Assembly: GCA_034406715.1 (NCBI GenBank)
Contig: CP137866.1
Span: 1,240,001-1,304,000, forward strand
Reading direction: 5' to 3'
Length of the DNA: 64,000 nucleotides
Origin: Rhodotorula mucilaginosa
Lineage: Eukaryota; Basidiomycota; Microbotryomycetes; Sporidiobolales; Sporidiobolaceae
Made by a program: the position numbers and the translations under genes. The notes below the pieces were generated by a model. It did no database searches. It was not told where the DNA came from and saw only the letters and a list, made by a program, of their open reading frames with translations. Of the stretch, positions 59,140 to 64,000 are shown one piece after another. Each line of letters starts with the position of its first letter. Within the stretch, counting starts at the first letter, position 1.

Positions 59140-59744
59140 CTCGAGATCTGCGGCTTCGCTTTGCTCTGCTGGCGAGAGGTTGGTTGACCGTCCGAGGAGT
59201 CGTGTTGCGTCAAGCTGTGCGCGGCCTCTTCAAAGAGTCTGGCAGCACCGAGCTATGCGATAGCAAGGCCGACTGACAGGAGGACAATGGGAGTCTTCTG
59301 ACGGTGCGGAAGATCTGAGGCGGAAGCTTAAGCGGAAGCGGAAGCTGGACACGCAACTTCGCGCGCTCCGACGCGTCCACCTTCGAACCCAAGGCGCGCA
59401 ACGCTATGCATTAATATCCAGCAGCTCTCCGACTATAACAGGTAGCGCTCTGGCTGGGGAACGCATCGTACCCTTCCGCCGATTCCCTCTCCGATACCAA
59501 GCTCTGCATCTCCCGACCTAACAGCATTTCGTCCTCCTCTTTTCCAGTTTCTCGCCTCCTCGCCTCGCCCCCGCCCGCAAGTGACATCTCCTGAAACGTG
59601 TCAAACCCGCAACAGTCCCCTTCCAAGCGGCGGAAGGAGGGCGGTCGTCGGGAAAGAGCTCTTGTTTGATGCGGGCGACCGAGACGGAGAAGGAACAAGA
59701 AAAAGGGATGGTTGGACGACGATTGCAGAATCGACACAAGAGCC
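59140..59744. other. Intergenic, PRMT5 upstream and RPS10 3' flank
   Basis: A 605-base stretch between two minus-strand genes. Minus-strand frames around 59411..59740 remain open but show no domain and appear to be RPS10 3' untranslated sequence. Three copies of GCGGAAGC lie at about 59320..59345, some 180-205 bases before the PRMT5 start. Confidence 0.5.
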
Positions 59745-60539
59745 TTAAGCCTCGGTGCGGGGACCGCCACGGCCGACACCACTGTTAACCCATGCGCCAT
59801 CACACAAACAGAGTCAGCTTCTTGATTCGAAACGAAGATCTGGAAGGGCGAGGCGAGAGGAAGAACTCACGCGAACCGGGGCTTGAAGTCACCGCCGGCA
59901 CCGCCCTCCTTGCCGCCCTCAGCACGACGCCTGTAGCCGTCGGCGCCGTCGGCGCGCGGGGCACGGTACGCGCCACCCTCGCGGGGAGCACCCTGGCCCG
60001 GGCGAGCGGCACGGACCTGCTTCTTGAGCGTGGCCGGGACGATCTGTACGTTCGAGAGGATGTACGCGGACAGAGCGCGGAAGTCAGTCAGCCTGCCCAA
60101 CTTGTCGGTTCTGACGCGCGAAAGTCGACGGGAACGCACCTCAGCCGGGATGTTGAGGTACTCGCGGAGGTAGTCAATGCCCTCGGGGGTGAGGACGTAC
60201 TGCGCAGGTCGAGAGGACATCAGTCTCGACTTTGACGACGGAGTGGGAGTTGGCGGGCTCACGTAGTAGTACTGCCACGAGAAGTGGGTGGTCAAGAAGC
60301 CACGCGAGGTGAGCGACTGGCACGCCTTGATGACAAAGAGGTTCTTGACGTCAAGCTCCTGGTGCTTGACCTCAAAGTCCTTCTTGGCGACGAGAACGCC
60401 GTCTGTTTTAATGACACGGGCCGTTCTAGGGTCAGCTCCTTCTGGCCGTGAGGCTCCCAAGGGAGCGGTTCCGGGACGACGACGCACCCTTGAACAGGTT
60501 CTCGTAGATCGTGCGCCGGTCGGCCTTGGGAATGATCAT
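59745..60539 (-). CDS. RPS10: Small-subunit ribosomal protein eS10
   Basis: Component of the 40S subunit beak. Minus-strand exons: 60488..60539, 60263..60402, 60140..60199, 59871..60043, 59745..59781; 153 residues, normal length. The N-terminus MIIPKADRRTIYENLFKDG is the conserved S10/plectin winged helix, continuing KDFEVKHQELDVKNLFVIKA, CQSLTSRGFLTTHFSWQYYY and VLTPEGIDYLREYLNIPAE. The C-terminus is the usual Arg/Gly-rich tail (GRGGPRTEA end). Codon use is strongly biased to C/G endings, as in highly expressed genes. The eS10 Arg/Gly tail is a known PRMT5 substrate in mammals; the PRMT5 gene lies next door, though adjacency may be chance. Confidence 0.98.
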
Positions 60540-61321
60540 GCTGGGCCTGCAGGTGGGTACAGCCGGGAGAAGAGATAGAGGACGAGTGGTCAGTTTCGAG
60601 CAGTTCCTCCTCTCGAAGGGAAGATGCCGCCAGCTGCTGGTGCTGTGCACGCCGTCTCCACGGTCCGCCCCCTCGATTCCACCCGCCTTCATTGAGCCGT
60701 CCAGATCTCGATTTGGCGAGCCGTCGGCGTTCGTGGTCATTGCAGCGAGCCCCCGCTGTGTCGGCCGGCCGATGCTCCTGCTCCCCCCTCGCTGCCGCAT
60801 TCGTCTCTGCGCCCGCTCTATCGCCGCGCACCGGCTGCCACCATGCTTCGACCGAGTCGCAATAACCCCTAGATACGGCTGTACGGGCGCGCGCTCGCGC
60901 TGTCGTGGGCGAGATGGCCGCGAGTGGTCGTGGGCTCGAGCAGCGCGCCCCCCGAAAAAGCTCGCTCGTCTGTCGGTTCCCAGCCAGCGGACGGCAGGGA
61001 GGGCAGCGGCGGTCGGGTCGTAGATGGGAGGATAGGAAAGGTCTAGGCCTCACGCGACGGGTGACTAGCTCGTTGTGGACGCGAACAAGTGACGAGACAA
61101 GAACGAGTTGACCGCGCTCAGCCGCAGCGCAGCGACGAAGCGGGCGCGCCGAGCTTCTCTCGTTCCGCTTGAACCGCTCACCCCCGCTCCTGCCCCTCTG
61201 TAGTCCATCGTACCGTGTAAACAGCCTCAGTAAGGGCTTGACAATTTCTTCTGCTATTCTGCTATGCGTTCTCGCGCTCATCCTCACTCGCCCCCCGTCT
61301 CGCCCGCTATTCCACCAGCTC
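60540..61321. other. Divergent intergenic region between RPS10 and the 58-residue gene
   Basis: A 782-base gene-free stretch. A minus-strand frame runs through it and into RPS10 in the wrong frame, which marks it as spurious. No RNA gene or known ribosomal-protein promoter box was identified. Confidence 0.55.
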
Positions 61322-61581
61322 ATGCCTGCCACCGACGCCCTCCGTCAGTCGACTGCTGATGATAATCACGCGACGCTATGCTCCCCGCCCTAAGCCAACG
61401 AAAGGGCTGACCTCTGTCGACTGCAGAACCGCCTCTCACCCCCAAGGAGCGCGAAATCGTCAAAAAGGGCTGGGGGACCTGGACCAACTTTATGCAGTCG
61501 TACGGCCTCAAAGCCTACGATCTCGACGACATTGACGAGGCCAAGGCTATCCTGAGTGCCATGGCTGCCAACGAGGACTAA
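61322..61581 (+). CDS. Small protein of 58 residues, unknown function
   Basis: Two exons, 61322..61343 and 61427..61581, joined across an intron with GTCAGT donor and TGCAG acceptor, give MPATDALQPPLTPKEREIV followed by KKGWGTWTNFMQSYGLKAYD, then LDDIDEAKAILSAMAANED and stop. Codons in exon 2 are nearly all C/G-ending, as in real genes nearby. The composition predicts two short helices around a Trp-rich centre (GWGTWTNF). I have a faint recollection of similar small basidiomycete hypothetical proteins but can name no family. It is too short and too split to be found by simple frame scanning. The flanking stretches are gene-free on both sides. Confidence 0.65.
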
Positions 61582-62302
61582 TCTGCATGCATAGGGCGCC
61601 TCGCGCGAGCCATCACCGTCCGCACGCTTCCCCCTCCGCCCTCCCCCCTCCTGCGACTCGGACCGCAGTGCTGTATCCTTTCTGTCCGAGACGCAACCCG
61701 CTTAAGTTTGCTGAATGGCCGGACGGTAGCGAATCGAGAGGCTACGCCGGGAGATCGAGGCCAAGCGAAGAAGGGAGTCTCCCGTCTTCTCTGCTCATTC
61801 GGACCCACGCCGCGGCTGTTCCGCTCAGGGGTTCACTACCCTTTCAAAGAGCCGCGCATGGCCTGGCTCCGAGTTACATCGAGCGAAGAACGACAAGTTC
61901 GGACGAGATGGGCTGTCCAGCTCGACTACATAATCTCAGCTCTGCCCTCCCGTGCGGAGCTGTAAGCACGAGTGCATGGTGACTGCGCCCCTCTCTGAGA
62001 AGAAAAGCGTCGTCGATACCGGGTGAACTGAACGCGCATGAATAGACGTTGTGCATGGGTCAGCCGGAGACAACGGAGATTGGCGCAGTTAACTCGGAGC
62101 TGAGCGCTGAGCTGCGCGAATGCATCGACGTGCACGTGATCGAGGCGTCGATCACCCGACATTTGCCTTCGCCTTCGCCTTAAGGCCTTGACCTTGCTCC
62201 GCTTCTCGTGACTGCCTCGTCAGGGCGCCTGTGCGCAGATCGCGCTTCGACCGACCTTGCCCTCTGACTCGCTCATATAGGGCGCCGCTCGTCGAACCGA
62301 CC
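61582..62302. other. Intergenic, upstream of L-asparaginase
   Basis: A 721-base gap. No exon is supported. It holds a CACGTG E-box (62133..62138, within TGCACGTGATC) about 165 bases before the asparaginase ATG, close to a GATCGAGGCGTCGATC imperfect inverted repeat. Confidence 0.5.
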
Positions 62303-64000
62303 ATGGCCGCCGAAACTGAAGCCCGCGTCCTGGTTCTCTACACGGGGTGGGCACCGATGGGTTCCTGTTCGCCGCGAGTCCACGGGCTGCAAGCTCCTAT
62401 ACTGAACGTCTTTGTCTGGGTCGGTGGCGTCCGCGCAGTGGCACGATCGGCATGCTCAAGACTGAATCCGGCGGGTTCGCCCCTCACCCGGGGTTTCTGG
62501 CGAGCAAGTTGAGTCGCTACGTACCGCGCGTTATCGGCTTCTCGACGGTCCCTCTTTCATCAGCGCGCGTGAGAGGAAACTGATTGACTCGGAGCTTTTC
62601 CGCCCTCTCCCCGAATCGCAGTCTCCGATCCCAGGCCAGGTCTGTCAAGGAATTTCGTTACGGCGAGCATGTGTGTAAACTGTCCGCTGACTCGGTCGTG
62701 CCTTACCTCAGGTTCCACGACCCTGCCGGAGAGTCGGTCTTTGCCAACAGCTCGTCCGTCGGCGCCTTCAACCAGTGGTCCGCCGCTCGAAGCCAAAGCG
62801 GTACCTCGTCTCCCGCCGCTCTACCGAACGCCGACGCGAACGCGAACGACCCTCACGCCATCCGAGTCGAGACCTCGACGGGGCCCGTTTACCTCCCTTC
62901 CCTCGTCACGCCCCGGTTTGCACAGGGGAAACGGATCCGGTACGCAATCTACGAGTATGACCCGTTGATCGACTCGAGCGAGATCGAACCGACCGATTGG
63001 ATCAACATTGCGACCGACATCGAGCGCAACTATCAGAGCTTTGACGGATTCATCGTCCTGCACGGAACCGACACGCTCGCGTTCTCGGCTTCGGCACTTT
63101 CGTTCCTCCTCGTGCGCGAGGGCGTCTTTCTCTCGTACCTACTTCGCTCGCCTGACTGATAGCTCTCGATGTCCCACACAGGAAGATCTAGGGCGAGCTA
63201 TTTTTGTGCTCTGCCCCGCCCTCGGGAGACGAACGCTGACCCGCATCGCCCCATGATTTAGAAAGACTGTCGTCCTCACCGGCGCTCAAATCCCGCTTTC
63301 AGAACTCTTCACAGACGGTGCGATTCCCATTGCCATCCTTAGCTGTCGGTGATTTCTGTATTCTCACGCTCTGGGCTTGGACGATGAACATAGCCGTCGA
63401 CAACCTCCTGTGCGTTTCACGGCAGCCCGTCGTCAGACTGCCCGCTGACTGCATCCCTTCCCGGAAACAGCGGCTCGCTCATCATCGCCGGGCACTACAT
63501 TATCCCGGAAGTGTTGTTGTTCTTCGATAACTCTTGCTTCCGCGGCAATCGCGCTGTCAAGGTCTCGTCCGAAGACTTTCACGCTTTCCAGTCCTTCAAC
63601 CTGCCTGCTTTGGCCACGGTCGGGATCGATGTCGGTAAGTTGGTTTTCCGGTGTTGTTATCGTGAAGGATGGACGCTGAGATGTTCGTGCTTGCAGAGGT
63701 GGCCTGGCAGCAAGTGCTGCGCCCGGGCCCGCGCCGTTTCCGCGCGCACAAGACTCTCTCGTCCGACGTCGGTAAGACTTGATACTGCAGCCTCACGTTA
63801 CACGATCCACGGAGATTCTGACTACGTGACCGACCTCCCGCAGCGACCCTGCGCTTGTTTCCGGGCATCACCGGCCGCACTATCCGCGCGTTCCTTCAAC
63901 CTGGGGGTGTCCGCGGAGTCGTCCTCGAGAGCTATGGCGCCGGTAATGCGCCGCGACGCGAGGAGTTGCTTTCAGCGTTCCGAGAGGCGACGGAACGAGG
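62303..64000 (+). CDS. L-asparaginase (asparaginase/glutaminase family), 3' end outside the window
   Basis: Hydrolyses asparagine to aspartate and ammonia. Exons: 62303..62346, 62439..62507, 62622..62639, 62712..63111, 63182..63192, 63262..63317, 63394..63409, 63471..63634, 63697..63771, 63844..>64000. Active-site motif 1 is [15 protein letters not shown] (nucleophile Thr17), assembled across the first intron. Motif 2 is [58 protein letters not shown] and [19 protein letters not shown] follow in family order. It resembles the cytosolic type I enzyme that often carries ankyrin repeats after the catalytic part; that part is beyond the window. Three exons are 18, 11 and 16 bases, and the intron 63193..63261 has a GC donor. 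Splicing in the first 350 bases is the least certain. Confidence 0.93.

Noticed and set aside
60292-61332. Long minus-strand open frame of 346 codons over RPS10 and its upstream region
   Set aside because: It reads through RPS10 exons in the wrong frame, has Arg/Ser-rich shadow composition and no domain; the RPS10 model explains the coding signal.

Overview
The window is nuclear DNA of a GC-rich fungus. The best fit is a basidiomycete red yeast of the Pucciniomycotina (Rhodotorula/Rhodosporidium/Sporobolomyces kind). That placement is inferred from base composition, strong C/G preference at third codon posit­ions, compact spacing, and very many short introns (mostly 45-110 nt, up to 13 per gene, GTGCGT/GTGAGT/GTACGT donors). 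It does not rest on a species-specific marker. I assembled 24 protein genes exon by exon. All internal reading frames close except for two genes cut by the window edges. About 147 introns are implied, five of them with GC donors. No rRNA, tRNA, CRISPR array, transposon or virus-like element was recognised.

Layout. 1-5.3 kb: PPP4R2-type phosphatase 4 subunit (5' end missing), then a ten-exon gene with an XPF-like C-terminus (possibly Zip2/SHOC1-like). 5.3-13.1 kb, minus: a pyridoxal-reductase-like aldo/keto reductase and a class V myosin. 14.4-16.5 kb: argininosuccinate lyase. 16.8-19.8 kb, minus: a large disordered protein with the fungal AreA-type GATA-like domain. 21.2-24.0 kb: HSL-like alpha/beta hydrolase. 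24.3-28.0 kb: COP9 signalosome subunit 1 and a second aldo/keto reductase. 28.1-30.6 kb, minus: PEX3. 31.6-33.1 kb, minus: a Kre9/Knh-domain, probably GPI-anchored, Ser/Ala-rich wall protein. 33.7-36.6 kb, minus: DDX41 helicase. 37.7-41.5 kb: a mitochondrial membrane protein and an MFS transporter. 41.6-43.9 kb, minus: a MINDY deubiquitinase. 44.1-49.1 kb: an unrecognised acidic/basic protein and a mitochondrial apolipoprotein/LEA-like helical protein. 49.5-51.5 kb: NSE1 of the SMC5/6 complex. 52.0-54.0 kb, minus: a Sec14-like lipid-transfer protein. 54.3-55.5 kb: a fungal protein of unknown function. 55.8-59.1 kb, minus: PRMT5. 59.7-60.5 kb, minus: RPS10. 61.3-61.6 kb: a 58-residue protein. 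62.3 kb to the end: L-asparaginase, running off the window.

The genes are mostly unrelated housekeeping functions and do not form an operon or cluster. Loose themes are genome maintenance and meiosis (PPP4R2, XPF-like, NSE1), ubiquitin/NEDD8 control (CSN1, MINDY, NSE1), RNA processing and methylation (DDX41, PRMT5), and nitrogen/amino-acid metabolism (ARG4, asparaginase). Two promoters carry textbook-looking sites: a GAGTCA/TGACTC palindrome before ARG4 and an inverted GATAAG pair plus a CACGTG palindrome before the hydrolase. I found no previously undescribed system. The most interesting items are protein-architecture oddities (PRMT5 insertion, PEX3 linker, MINDY CaaX end, DDX41 motif VI, NSE1 zinc-ligand spacing), the GC-AG introns, the micro-exons, and the promoter palindromes.
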